A stretch of DNA of 64,000 nt, taken from Roseateles aquatilis. Its GTDB lineage: Bacteria; Pseudomonadota; Gammaproteobacteria; Burkholderiales; Burkholderiaceae_C. Each line of letters starts with the position of its first letter. Positions within the stretch are counted from its first letter, which is position 1. This document shows, one piece after another, positions 35,108-44,031 of this stretch. The DNA is taken from assembly GCF_002205645.1 (NCBI RefSeq), contig NZ_NIOF01000019.1:1-64000 (forward strand), read 5' to 3'. Under the pieces are notes generated by a model that made no database searches, was not told the DNA's origin, and saw nothing but the letters and a program-made list of their open reading frames with translations. The position numbers and the translations under genes are program-made.

Positions 35108-35635
35108 TTACTCGGCCGATGGACGATGGATCAACTGCTCTTCCGCTTCGCGCAACAGCACTGCCTTCGTCCGGAATCCGGCGCCGTCGATGTATTCGCC
35201 GGTCTCATCGTCCACCAAAGCCATGACCTCCTTGGCACGGGATGGATTGTTGAGCCGCAGCATCAAATCGGCCAACCTGATCGCCGACGATCCCAGGAAG
35301 TAATACGTCCCTGTCTTCGATGCCAGCGCAATGTCGTGTTCGAAGCATTGCGCCGCTGATTCCAGCTTTGCCTCCCGCATCCGCAATGATCCGAGCATGT
35401 AGTAGTCGCCGGGTTCCATATCGTGGCGCCGCTCTATCTCCAGCCAGCAGTCAGCGGCTCGTTCCAGCAACTCGCATCGAGTGTTTACCTGCGCAGCAAG
35501 ACGCAGATTCGTTGAGGTGAGTTCATGCTTGGACACCTTGCGGAGCACCCTGCGCGCCTCTTCGTATCGCTGTCGTCTAGCGAGGTCAAGCGCGAAGACT
35601 AGCCATCTTTCTGTGGAGCTGAAACGTTTTGGCAT
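35108..35635 (-). CDS. TPR-like protein of the RHS locus, possible second immunity protein
   Basis: A 175-residue cytoplasmic protein from ATG 35635, or longer with an upstream start at 35665. It is made of helical hairpins resembling tetratricopeptide repeats: RWLVFALDLARRQRYEEARRVLRKVS, LLERAADCWLEIERRHDMEPGDYYMLGSLRMREAKLESAAQCFEHDIA and SAIRLADLMLRLNNPSRAKEVM (successive repeats). No signal peptide. It follows the small 35673-36065 gene by 37 bases on the same strand, downstream of the RHS gene, where immunity proteins are encoded. Base composition is lower than the RHS body. Function is inferred from position only. Confidence 0.6.
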   Translation of the reverse strand: MPKRFSSTERWLVFALDLARRQRYEEARRVLRKVSKHELTSTNLRLAAQVNTRCELLERAADCWLEIERRHDMEPGDYYMLGSLRMREAKLESAAQCFEHDIALASKTGTYYFLGSSAIRLADLMLRLNNPSRAKEVMALVDDETGEYIDGAGFRTKAVLLREAEEQLIHRPSAE

Positions 35636-35672
35636 AGATCGACACCGCCTGAGCTCCCAGTTCAACAGGCCA

Positions 35673-36065
35673 TTAATAGAGTTTCACCTCAAGCACGAGA
35701 GGTGATACACGATGCGGAATCTGCGAGGTCGTCAACAAATTTGACAACCCAAAAATATCTTGCTTCTTATATCCATTGAGGAAGTCACTCCCATCGAAAT
35801 TCTCCCAGTAAAATTCCGCCGGAACAACGATGTGTGCCATGTCGGCAAACAGGAAAGACTGACTCCAAAGCCCACCGTCGCCGGTTCTGTCGTCCAACAC
35901 CTCCTCTTCATCAGGAAATCCGCAGTTCCAGTAATTAACCCCATGCCGGAGCGAAGTATAGGTGGTGAATGCACACCAGGAGTCGCTGAGAAAAGGCTGT
36001 GAAGCTCCCTTTCCCAGATGTCGACGACACGTCTGCAAGAAAATCTGCCATTGTGAATTAGTCAT
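35673..36065 (-). CDS. Probable immunity protein of the RHS toxin
   Basis: A 130-residue acidic, aromatic-rich cytoplasmic protein with no family I recognise; visible features are ETYTS-like FTTYTSLRHGVNYWNCGFPDEEEV and AEFYWENFDG. It begins 15 bases after the RHS stop on the same strand, exactly where polymorphic-toxin immunity genes lie. Local GC is very low: 26 of 60 bases at 35701-35760 are G or C. Assignment as immunity protein is inference from position, size and composition. Confidence 0.65.
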   Translation of the reverse strand: MTNSQWQIFLQTCRRHLGKGASQPFLSDSWCAFTTYTSLRHGVNYWNCGFPDEEEVLDDRTGDGGLWSQSFLFADMAHIVVPAEFYWENFDGSDFLNGYKKQDIFGLSNLLTTSQIPHRVSPLVLEVKLY

Positions 36066-36080
36066 GATATTTCCTCTTCG

Positions 36081-38408
36081 TTATGGCTTCGCGGGATCAT
36101 ATGGGAATTGGATCGACTTTGCCGCCAGATTGGGTTTTGCGTGAAAGTGAGGGCATGGATGATCATCATCTGCTGGATGTTCCACTAGTTCACCACCTTG
36201 AGGGCTTCGCCATCCATAAGGCTCTTTGCCGATACGCTGCCTGAACTTTGTATATTCAATCTGAGCCGACCTGGTTCGAGGTTTATTGTAGGCATCCCAG
36301 TCGACCATATACCAATCCGAGGAAATGTTGGCGACTGCCGCAGCATTGAAATATGCCTGTGTTCTAGACGGATAGTGGCTGCAATCACATTCGCCCTTTT
36401 TTGATGTGGATGATGCAGACGAAGAGGAACTTGTGCCTGTACTCCGATTCGGTCCTACGCCCGGTGGATAGTCCTGATCAATATAGATAGGCGGCGTACG
36501 CTGGCACACCACACCAAAGGGCGAGGCAACGCAATTCGCTTGCAGCCCTTGCGGGTCGAAACTGTCCGTGGGATTTGCTCCCACATAGGCATACGTGTTG
36601 ATTCCGCCGTGCAGTCCAATCGGATCACTCTGCGCATACCTCCCCGTCGTCCCGTCGTAATCCCGGAAGTAGTTGTAATGCAATCCCGACTCGCTGTCGA
36701 AGAATTGCCCCGGGAAGCGAAGGTTGAAGACGATCGGCGCGAGGCCAGTCGGCGCCGTCTCCGCCGCCGTCGATCCGAAAGGCTCGCTGATCCAGCGCCA
36801 GCGGATGGCGTTGTTCTGATCCACCAGCAGACGCGGCGCGTTCAAGTGGTCGGCGTAGGCGTAGAGGATCTCCGGCGCGGTCGCCGTGCCGCCGTTGAGC
36901 ATCGCCACCGGCAAGTCGCCAAGCCACACGTACTCCTGGGACGGCCCGGTCGCGTAGTACTCCCCGAGCAGTTGCCCCTGGAGGTCATAGGCGAAGTACC
37001 TCATGCCCGCGCTGTGTTGCTTGTGCACGCGCTGCCCGCCCGCGTCATAGCGGTAGGTCGTCGTGTAGGCGCCCTGGGTCAGCGACCCCAATCGGTTGTC
37101 CAGCCGATACGTCGCGGTGTACGCGCTGCCGTTGTCGCTCAAGGTATTTCCCGCCGCGTCATAGCCGAAGCTGCGCGTGGGATTGCTGATCTGCGAAAGG
37201 CGATTGCTCGTGGTCTCGGTGGTGTAGCTCCGGGCGGTGCCGTTGAGCGTGACGCCGGTGCGATTGCCATTGGCGTCGTAGCCGATCGTCCATGACGCCG
37301 AGGGCGTGATCACGCCCGTCAGGCGTCCCAGCTCGTCGTAGCTGAAGCTCTGGTTCAGCGCTTGCGCACCGGCCGTGGCCAAGCCCGTGTCCGCGTCGAG
37401 ATGCGTGTAGCTGACGATGCGATCCGCCGCGTCATAGGTCAGGTCGCGGACGTAGCCGCCCAGCGGGTAGCGCACCAGTCGGCCATAGGAGTCATGCACC
37501 CGCTCCTGCAGCTTCGTGCCGCTGGTCATGTGCATGAGCCAGCTCCGCACGCCGCCGAAGGGCTCCCACTGGATCTGGCTGATCAACGGCTGCGCGGCGC
37601 TGGCCGCGTCCTTGGCCAGGCTCATGCTCGCCGGCAGGCCGTTGTCGTAGACGATCGTCAGCACCCGACCCGACGGGTAGGTGATGCGGGTGATGTGACC
37701 CGCACTGTCGTAGCCGAAGCGCGTGGTGTGGACCATCGTGCCGACGGTCTGAATGGTGGTGATCACCCGCCCTTGCGCGTCGTAGCCGTACTTCGTGTTG
37801 CCCGAAGTGCCGGTGGCCGTGGTCAGCCGGCCGACGCCGTACCCGAAGTCACCGCCGCTTTGGTCGTAGGTCCACGTGTAGTTGAGGCTCGCCTGCCCGC
37901 TTTGCGAGTACACCGTCGACGTGAGCCGATTGAGCGCGTCATAGGCATGCGTCGCCAGCACGCCGCGGCTGTCCGTGCGCGTGAGCAGGTTCCCCGCCGC
38001 GTCGTACGTGCTGTTGGCGATGCCGGTATCCGGGCTGTTGAGCTGTGTGAGATCACCCAGACCGTTGCGCTGATAGGCCGTCAGGAGATTCCGTGGATCC
38101 TGGACCTGCTTGAGCTGGTCCTGCCCGTCGTAACCCAGCGTGGTGACGCCGCTGCGCGCATCGGTGCTGGCCTTGACCCGGTCCAGCGGGTCATAGCTGT
38201 TGGCCGTCGTGAAGCCGAAGCCGCTCACGCCCTTGGCCTTGATGACCTTGGTCGGATTGCCCTTGGCGTCGTACTCGTAGTCGACGACCGGGGCAGGGGA
38301 GGCGGGCGGCGGCGGCAGCGGTGCCGCATGGGCGGCCATCGAGACCAGCGCGGCCATCGGCGCCGCGAGCGATGTCCAGCAATGGCGGTGCTTGCGCTTG
38401 ATGCTCAT
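36081..38408 (-). CDS. RHS/YD-repeat protein with variable C-terminal toxin-like domain
   Basis: A 775-residue protein. A signal peptide (cleavage near AAHAAPL) is followed by many YD repeats (YEYDAKGNPTKV, YDPLDRVKAS, YDGQDQLKQV and others) and the RHS core with YAYADHLNAPRLLVDQ and the closing TYAYVGANPTDSFDPQGL. The last about 153 residues (36081-36540) are a different, low-GC domain with a Ser-rich linker, CDCSHYP, WYMVDWDAY and a His-rich DDDHPCPHFHAKPN that could bind metal as in a nuclease. ATG 38408 is four bases after the upstream RHS stop, and AGGGAG inside the end of that gene serves as its ribosome site. It is a probable secreted or cell-surface toxin. Confidence 0.85.
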   Translation of the reverse strand: MSIKRKHRHCWTSLAAPMAALVSMAAHAAPLPPPPASPAPVVDYEYDAKGNPTKVIKAKGVSGFGFTTANSYDPLDRVKASTDARSGVTTLGYDGQDQLKQVQDPRNLLTAYQRNGLGDLTQLNSPDTGIANSTYDAAGNLLTRTDSRGVLATHAYDALNRLTSTVYSQSGQASLNYTWTYDQSGGDFGYGVGRLTTATGTSGNTKYGYDAQGRVITTIQTVGTMVHTTRFGYDSAGHITRITYPSGRVLTIVYDNGLPASMSLAKDAASAAQPLISQIQWEPFGGVRSWLMHMTSGTKLQERVHDSYGRLVRYPLGGYVRDLTYDAADRIVSYTHLDADTGLATAGAQALNQSFSYDELGRLTGVITPSASWTIGYDANGNRTGVTLNGTARSYTTETTSNRLSQISNPTRSFGYDAAGNTLSDNGSAYTATYRLDNRLGSLTQGAYTTTYRYDAGGQRVHKQHSAGMRYFAYDLQGQLLGEYYATGPSQEYVWLGDLPVAMLNGGTATAPEILYAYADHLNAPRLLVDQNNAIRWRWISEPFGSTAAETAPTGLAPIVFNLRFPGQFFDSESGLHYNYFRDYDGTTGRYAQSDPIGLHGGINTYAYVGANPTDSFDPQGLQANCVASPFGVVCQRTPPIYIDQDYPPGVGPNRSTGTSSSSSASSTSKKGECDCSHYPSRTQAYFNAAAVANISSDWYMVDWDAYNKPRTRSAQIEYTKFRQRIGKEPYGWRSPQGGELVEHPADDDHPCPHFHAKPNLAAKSIQFPYDPAKP

Positions 38409-38412
38409 GGCC

Positions 38413-40504
38413 TCACTCCCTGCCCGTCGTTTGCTGCGCGCGACCCAGCGCATCGAACACGCGGCTCATCGTCCGCTTGAGCGTTCCCGTGGGGTCCTTG
38501 ACGTCTTCCCTGGTCCGGTTGCCGCTGTTGTCCAGCGTGTATTCGATCCGGTTGCCGAGCGTATCGGCGATGGCGGTCAAGCGACGCGCGCTGTCGTATT
38601 CGTAGCTCACCGCGCTGCCGTCCGCCTGCGTCGTGCGCTTGAGCAGGCCGGTGGGCCAGTAGTCGTAGGCGGTGGTCTCTCCCACGGTCGTCACGCTCTT
38701 CAGGCGTTGGCGAGCATCGTAGGCATAGGTGGTGCCGATGCCGTTGGCGTTCACCATCTCCAGCGGCAGCCCATGGCCGTTGTAGCGAGTGAAGGTCGTC
38801 GCATGCCCCGCCGCATTCGTGGACGACTGCAGGTCTCCCTTGGCGTGATCGGTGGTGGCATCCGGGTAGTACGTTCGCGTGTCCACGACCGTGCCTCGCG
38901 CGTCGGTTTCCGTCAGCACCTGACCCGTGACGTCGTAGGTCCAACTGGCTGTGCGTGCGGGCACGCCGGACTGCGGCACGGCGCCGAAGCCCGACGCGCC
39001 CGTCTCGTCGGTCGTCGCCTGCTCGACCTGCTTGCAGAGCACGACGATGGGCTTGCCGTCGGGCAGCAGCGCACCGGCCGGCGCGCAGGACGCGATGGCA
39101 TTGGCGGCGAAGGGATCGGGCTGACCGTTGTAGACGGAAGTGACGATGCGCCGCGGCTCGGCGGTCCTGACGGGCAAGCGCCAATCCGGGTGCCACTCCT
39201 TGCTGACCTTGCGCGCCGGCGCGGTCACCGTCGCGCCGCTCGCCAGCACCGACGCGCAATCCGCGCCCGCGGCCAACCCGTCGACCCTGGAAGACTCCAG
39301 GTGCCGACCGGCGACATACGCGTGGCACGACTGCCCGCCGTTGAAGTCGACACGCCGGACGACGTCGCCGTCGGTGTTGCGGTCGACGGAGGAGCTCGTC
39401 AACTGGCGCTGGCGCCCGTCGGCATCGGTGATGGTCGCCGTCAAGGGCGCCGGCAGTCCGACGACGCGGTGGACCAGCCCATCCGCGGCGTCGTAGGACT
39501 CCGAGTAGCTCCAGCTCGGCGGCGTCGCCCACGCCACCGTCAGCGGCGATCCGGTGGAGCCGACGCGCGACGAGATCGCGCGCCCATCGGCGTCATAGCC
39601 GTAGGCACCCATGACCGCGCCGTTCTCGTCGATCGTCGAGGTCAGCAGCAGTGGGCGTCCGGGCTGCTCGTAGGTGAACCGCTTCACCTGGCCGTCCGGG
39701 CCCGTGCTCGAGCACCGACGTGGCACGCGGGGCATTGCGGTTGAACCGCTTCCATTCACCGTCGCCGCGCTGGTACTGGAACTGGCCGGTGCCGCCCGCC
39801 CATTCACCGGCCACGGCCTTGTGCAGATTGCTGAACCAGACGCTGCCGAAGGAGTCGGCGCCTTGTCCGTCCAGCGTCGACCCCAGCACCTTGCGCAGCG
39901 GCACGTAGGAGGCCCGCAACGCATGGCCGCGGCCCCAGCTCAGGATCGCCTCGGTCTGCACCTTGCGGCCGTCGAGCGGCTGGATCGGATTCGATTCCCT
40001 GGGGGCGCAGTAGGGCGGCGGCGTCACCGTCTTGATGGGCTTGCAGGCGCCGACCGACGCGACCCAGCTCTGGCCGTTGTAGTCCCCGCACTCCTCGGCG
40101 ATGACGAAGCGGCTGTTGGTGTCGATGGTGGACACCTCGCCGCTGTAGAACACCGTCCGTTCCTTCACCGCATAGGTACAGGAGTACAGCGGCGCGTTGA
40201 ACGGATGCGTCACGTCGGCCCCGGGGCCGCAACCCTGCCAGGTGACGGTCGTCTGCAGGGTGTAGTTCGAGCCTTCCCGAACCGAACTGATGTACGCGGT
40301 CGCCTCCGCGCGCACCTGGGCGCCGGCCTCCGCGGGCGACTTGAAGCATCGCTCGCCGACATTGGAGTGAGCGCCGAAGTCGCCGAGCGCGCGATACACG
40401 AAGTCCCGGAACAACCACGGACGCCAGCAGCTTTCCGCCTTCGCCGCGACACCGGTCATCGTCAGCGCCATCGCGACGCCGACCTTCAAGATAGAGACGG
40501 TCAA
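38413..40504 (-). pseudogene. Upstream half of the RHS locus, frameshifted
   Basis: The first part (TTG 40504, AGGGGG upstream) has a signal peptide ending at VAAKAESC and a Cys-containing N-terminal domain. Translation in that frame goes astray after NAPRATSVLEH near 39710. The downstream YD-repeat coding (GPDGQVKRFTYEQPGRPLLL and on) continues in the next frame until the TGA at 38413-38415. Joining both frames gives about 700 residues of typical RHS N-terminal sequence ending in RVFDALGRAQQTTGRE. A one-base insertion, a two-base deletion or an assembly error near 39705-39715 explains it. Without repair the product lacks its repeat body. Confidence 0.75.
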
Positions 40505-40883
40505 GACGAAATCCCCCTGACGGCTGGCTGCCGCTTCGATTGCCGACGCCTGGGGGCCTGCGGCCTTGTGCCGCATGATCAGAACGATCGGTCGACGTCT
40601 TCGCGCCGGTCACCGATGTTGTCCTCCCTGGATTCGCGGCGATATTAGCGGTAGGGTCCGTGAAGGACGTCGATCTCGGGTGCGCTCTTCGCAAGCTTCA
40701 TGTGTCGTGATGTACGAGCGGGCCATCGGGGCGCCTCGGTCGCTTCGGCGCACTCGGGCGCCACGGGCATCCCCGGCGTCACGAAACCGTCATCCCCCCG
40801 ACCGATGCTCCGCCGATCCTTTCAAGGGCAGGGCCTGTCGTGCATGCCGTCCTCCATCCAACGCCGCTGATCCACGCATCCCC
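40505..40883. other. 379-base intergenic region between RHS and ppk2
   Basis: The RHS locus and ppk2 are divergently transcribed here. No convincing small gene was found. The segment near 40640-40720 is less GC-rich than the flanks and could hold promoters for either direction, but I could not pick a reliable -35/-10 pair. No terminator-like hairpin stands out. Confidence 0.45.
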
Positions 40884-41813
40884 ATGACCACCGCACCCAA
40901 GCCCGACCACGACGATCTCGTCGAACGCATCCGCCGCGACCTGCAGGACGGCTATGACGAGGAGCTGGAACTCGAGATCGAGGACCGCCACGTCGACGAG
41001 GCGCTGCGAGCGCTCGACGAGGAAGGCACCGACTGCACGCACGACGAGCGCCATGCCTACTTCAAGAACCTGTTCCGGCTGCAGCGCGAGCTGGTCAAGC
41101 TGCAGGACTGGGTCCAGCACACGCGCCAAAAGGTGGTGATCGTCTTCGAAGGCCGCGACGCGGCCGGCAAGGGCGGCGCCATCAAGCGCATCACCCAGCG
41201 CCTGAACCCGCGCGTGTGCCGCGTGGTGGCGCTGCCCGCGCCCAACGACCGCGAGCGCACGCAGTGGTACTTCCAGCGCTACGTGCCGCATCTGCCGGCC
41301 GCCGGCGAGATGGTGCTGTTCGACCGCAGCTGGTACAACCGCGCCGGCGTCGAGCGCGTGATGGGCTTCTGCGGCGACGACGACGTGGAGGAGTTCTTCC
41401 GCTCGGTGCCCGAGTTCGAGCGCATGCTGGTGCGCTCCGGCATCACGCTGATCAAGTACTGGTTCTCCATCAGCGACGAGGAACAGCACTTGCGCTTCCT
41501 GGGCCGCATCCACGACCCGCTCAAGCAGTGGAAGCTGTCGCCGATGGACCTGGAGTCGCGCCGCCGCTGGGAGGACTACACCCGCGCCAAGGAGGTCATG
41601 CTGGAGCGCACCCACATCGCCGAGGCGCCATGGTGGGTGGTCGCCGCCGACGACAAGAAGCGCGCGCGGCTGAACTGCATCCAGCATTTGCTCGACCAGT
41701 TCCCGTACCACGAGGTGCAGCGCACCGAAGTCCGCCTGCCCGAGCGCGAACGCCATGACGACTACGTCCGGCACCCGGTGCCGCCCGAGCGCTTCGTGCC
41801 GGAGAAGTACTGA
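40884..41813 (+). CDS. ppk2: Polyphosphate kinase 2 (PPK2 class I)
   Basis: A 309-residue cytoplasmic kinase. Walker A is GRDAAGKGG at 90-98, with RQKVVIVFEG before it; the lid and Walker B region is VLFDRSWYNRAGVERVMGF (about 139-157). The C-terminus includes KYWFSISDEEQHLRF and WKLSPMDLESRRRWEDYTRAKEVM, all diagnostic of single-domain PPK2. It uses polyphosphate to phosphorylate GDP or ADP, or the reverse. An acidic 55-residue N-terminal extension precedes the kinase domain. ATG 40884 follows CATCCCC with no strong ribosome site, so an alternative start is possible. Confidence 0.95.
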   Translation: MTTAPKPDHDDLVERIRRDLQDGYDEELELEIEDRHVDEALRALDEEGTDCTHDERHAYFKNLFRLQRELVKLQDWVQHTRQKVVIVFEGRDAAGKGGAIKRITQRLNPRVCRVVALPAPNDRERTQWYFQRYVPHLPAAGEMVLFDRSWYNRAGVERVMGFCGDDDVEEFFRSVPEFERMLVRSGITLIKYWFSISDEEQHLRFLGRIHDPLKQWKLSPMDLESRRRWEDYTRAKEVMLERTHIAEAPWWVVAADDKKRARLNCIQHLLDQFPYHEVQRTEVRLPERERHDDYVRHPVPPERFVPEKY

Positions 41814-41843
41814 CGGCCTCGAGCGCCGGCCCGCGGGCCGCGA

Positions 41844-43016
41844 CTAGGACTCCACCGCGGACGCCAGGAACTGATCCCGCGCCGGCAACGCGTCGATGTG
41901 CCTCGCCAACGAGTGCGCGAGCGCCTCGATGCTGTCGCAGCGCGACAGGTCGCGCCTGACGAAGTGCCGGGCGATCGGGCCGATGTGCGTGGCCAGGGCC
42001 AGCTCGACGCGGGCCACCCGCGCCGCGTCGAGGAGGCCTTCGGTTCGCGCCGGCCGCGGTGACGGCGCGGGGACGGCCCGGGCCACGTCCCGTGCGTCGG
42101 GCCGATGCACCGCCACGGTCCTGTCGGGCGGGGCTCGCGTGGCGAGCCGGGCAGCCCGGGCGATCCGGGCAAGCGCCGCGCGCATCTCGGCGGCGCTCGC
42201 GAAGCGGTTCTCCGGCCTGCGCGCCATCGCCCTGGCCAGCACCGCGTCGACCACCGGCGGGAGCACGTCCGGCCGCAAGGCCGTGGGACGCGGCGGATTC
42301 TGATGCAGCACCTGGTACATCAGCGCCTGCGGCGTGCCGCTGAAGGGCGCCCGTCCGGTCAGCAGCCGATACAGCAGCACGCCGCAGGCGAAGAGATCGG
42401 CCCGTTGATCGACGGGGCCGCCCTGGTACTGCTCCGGCGCCATGTAGCCCGGCGTGCCGATCAGCGCCAGCGCCTGCGTCAACTGCCGGTCGACGATGCG
42501 AGCGATGCCGAAGTCGGTCAACTTGATCCGGCCATCGTCGGTCACCAGCAGGTTGCCGGGCTTGATGTCGCGATGCCAGACCCCTTGCGCATGGGCGCAG
42601 GACAGGGCGTCCAGCAACTGGTCCATCACGGCCAGCGACCAGGCCAGCGGCGGCACCTCGTGATCGCGTAGCCACTGGTCCAGCGCCACGCCGTTCACCT
42701 TCTCCATGACCAGGTAGGAGAACGGCCCCGCATCCGCGACCCCTTCGCCGAAGTCGTGGATCGTCACCACCCCGGGGTGAACGATGCGGCCCACCGCGCG
42801 CGCCTCGTTGCGGAAGCGCGCGCCCGCGGACGCCACGCCGGGACCGTCGTCCGACGCCTCGGTCAATCGCCGGTGGATCACCTTGATGGCCACCGTGCGC
42901 TGGATGTCGGGATCCAGGGCCTCGTAGACGATGCCCATCGCGCCTTCCCCGAGCACGCCCCGCACCAGGTACTTGCCGATGCGGCGCGGGTGGGCCAACG
43001 ATCGATCCTGCGTCAT
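41844..43016 (-). CDS. Serine/threonine protein kinase (PknB-like, soluble)
   Basis: A 390-residue Hanks-type kinase. Glycine loop GEGAMG at 23-28, ATP Lys45 in VAIKVI, catalytic HRDIKPGN at 148-155, DFG at 168-170 and APE at 193-195 are all intact, so it should be active. The C-terminal 120 residues after the kinase domain are Arg/Pro-rich followed by a helical segment, without a membrane helix or PASTA repeats. The ATG overlaps the stop of the heme-sensor gene (ATGA), indicating translational coupling. It may transmit the state of that membrane protein by phosphorylating unknown targets. Confidence 0.93.
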   Translation of the reverse strand: MTQDRSLAHPRRIGKYLVRGVLGEGAMGIVYEALDPDIQRTVAIKVIHRRLTEASDDGPGVASAGARFRNEARAVGRIVHPGVVTIHDFGEGVADAGPFSYLVMEKVNGVALDQWLRDHEVPPLAWSLAVMDQLLDALSCAHAQGVWHRDIKPGNLLVTDDGRIKLTDFGIARIVDRQLTQALALIGTPGYMAPEQYQGGPVDQRADLFACGVLLYRLLTGRAPFSGTPQALMYQVLHQNPPRPTALRPDVLPPVVDAVLARAMARRPENRFASAAEMRAALARIARAARLATRAPPDRTVAVHRPDARDVARAVPAPSPRPARTEGLLDAARVARVELALATHIGPIARHFVRRDLSRCDSIEALAHSLARHIDALPARDQFLASAVES

Positions 43017-43954
43017 GCGCCGCGCTCCAGCATGTCCATGGCCTTGTCCAGGCTGCGTCGCATGCGGGTGAAGGACCGCGCCAGCATGCCGATCTCGTCG
43101 CCCGCGCCGGTGTCGAACGGCGGCACCTTCTCGCCCAGCGACACGCGGTCGGCCAGTTGCGCCAGGCGTGTCACCGGCTGGATGACCAGCAGCCACAGCA
43201 TCGCGTTGAGCGCCACGCCCATCAGCGCGAACGCGGCCGTCAGCGCGCCCAGCACGCCCCAGAAGGCTTCGGACGCCTGCTTCAGCGGCAGCGTCATCGG
43301 CACGGTGACCACCTCGGCGCCCAAGGTCTCGCCGAGCTTCCAGCCGAAGCCGTTGGAGGGCCCGTAGCGCGCCACCAGCGTGGCGGGCGCCGTCTCGGGG
43401 GAGGTGTGGCAGCCCAGGCACAGCGCGGAGCTCAACCGGATGGGGCGCGCGATGTAGAGCGCCTCGCCGCCGGGGGTCTCGCGCCGGCCGACGAATTCCG
43501 TCAGGCCGGGCTTGCGGGTGAACTGCGCGATCACGTCCTCCTCCCAGGCCACCGCGCGGTTGCGAGGATTGGTCGGGTTCAGCATCGCGGCCTTGTAGCC
43601 GTAGTCCTGATAGGCCTTGGACAGCGTCGCCAGCACCTCGTGGGCGGAGAAGGCCGGCACCGACTCGGGCACGAAGCGCTCGCGCAACTGCGCTTCGAGC
43701 AGCGGCCGGATGTGGTCGGCGGTGTAGCTGTTGACCGCGCTCGCGCTGTGCATCAGCAAGCGGGCCCGGTCGGCGACCTGCGCCTGCGCGTCGTGCTGCA
43801 GCCATCGCCAGGCCACGACGGCGGTGCCGGACAGGCCGAGCAGGAACACCCCGAGGAAGATCAGGTTGAACTTGAACAGCAGCGTCCACTGGTTCCAGCG
43901 TCGCGACGACGCCTCGCGCGAGGACGCGAGGCTCCCGGTGTCGATGCGGCTCAT
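43013..43954 (-). CDS. Membrane sensor: DUF3365 (Tll0287-like) heme domain plus HAMP
   Basis: A 313-residue protein. An N-terminal membrane helix (about residues 26-50) is followed by a periplasmic DUF3365 domain containing a c-type heme motif CLGCH at 179-183. A second membrane helix (about 220-248) and a HAMP-like linker (PVTRLAQLADRVSLGEKVPPF...DEIGMLARSFTRMRRSL) end the protein. Tll0287-type domains bind heme and are proposed redox or gas sensors. Unlike most, this protein carries no kinase or cyclase of its own; the next gene encodes a soluble Ser/Thr kinase and overlaps it, so a two-protein sensor is likely. Confidence 0.85.
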   Translation of the reverse strand: MSRIDTGSLASSREASSRRWNQWTLLFKFNLIFLGVFLLGLSGTAVVAWRWLQHDAQAQVADRARLLMHSASAVNSYTADHIRPLLEAQLRERFVPESVPAFSAHEVLATLSKAYQDYGYKAAMLNPTNPRNRAVAWEEDVIAQFTRKPGLTEFVGRRETPGGEALYIARPIRLSSALCLGCHTSPETAPATLVARYGPSNGFGWKLGETLGAEVVTVPMTLPLKQASEAFWGVLGALTAAFALMGVALNAMLWLLVIQPVTRLAQLADRVSLGEKVPPFDTGAGDEIGMLARSFTRMRRSLDKAMDMLERGA

Positions 43955-44031
43955 GAGGTCATCGCGTCATTGCGTCGAGGGCGGGGTCGGGGAGCGACGG
44001 GCTCGCGCGCCGAGGTCGCTCCCCGGGCCCA

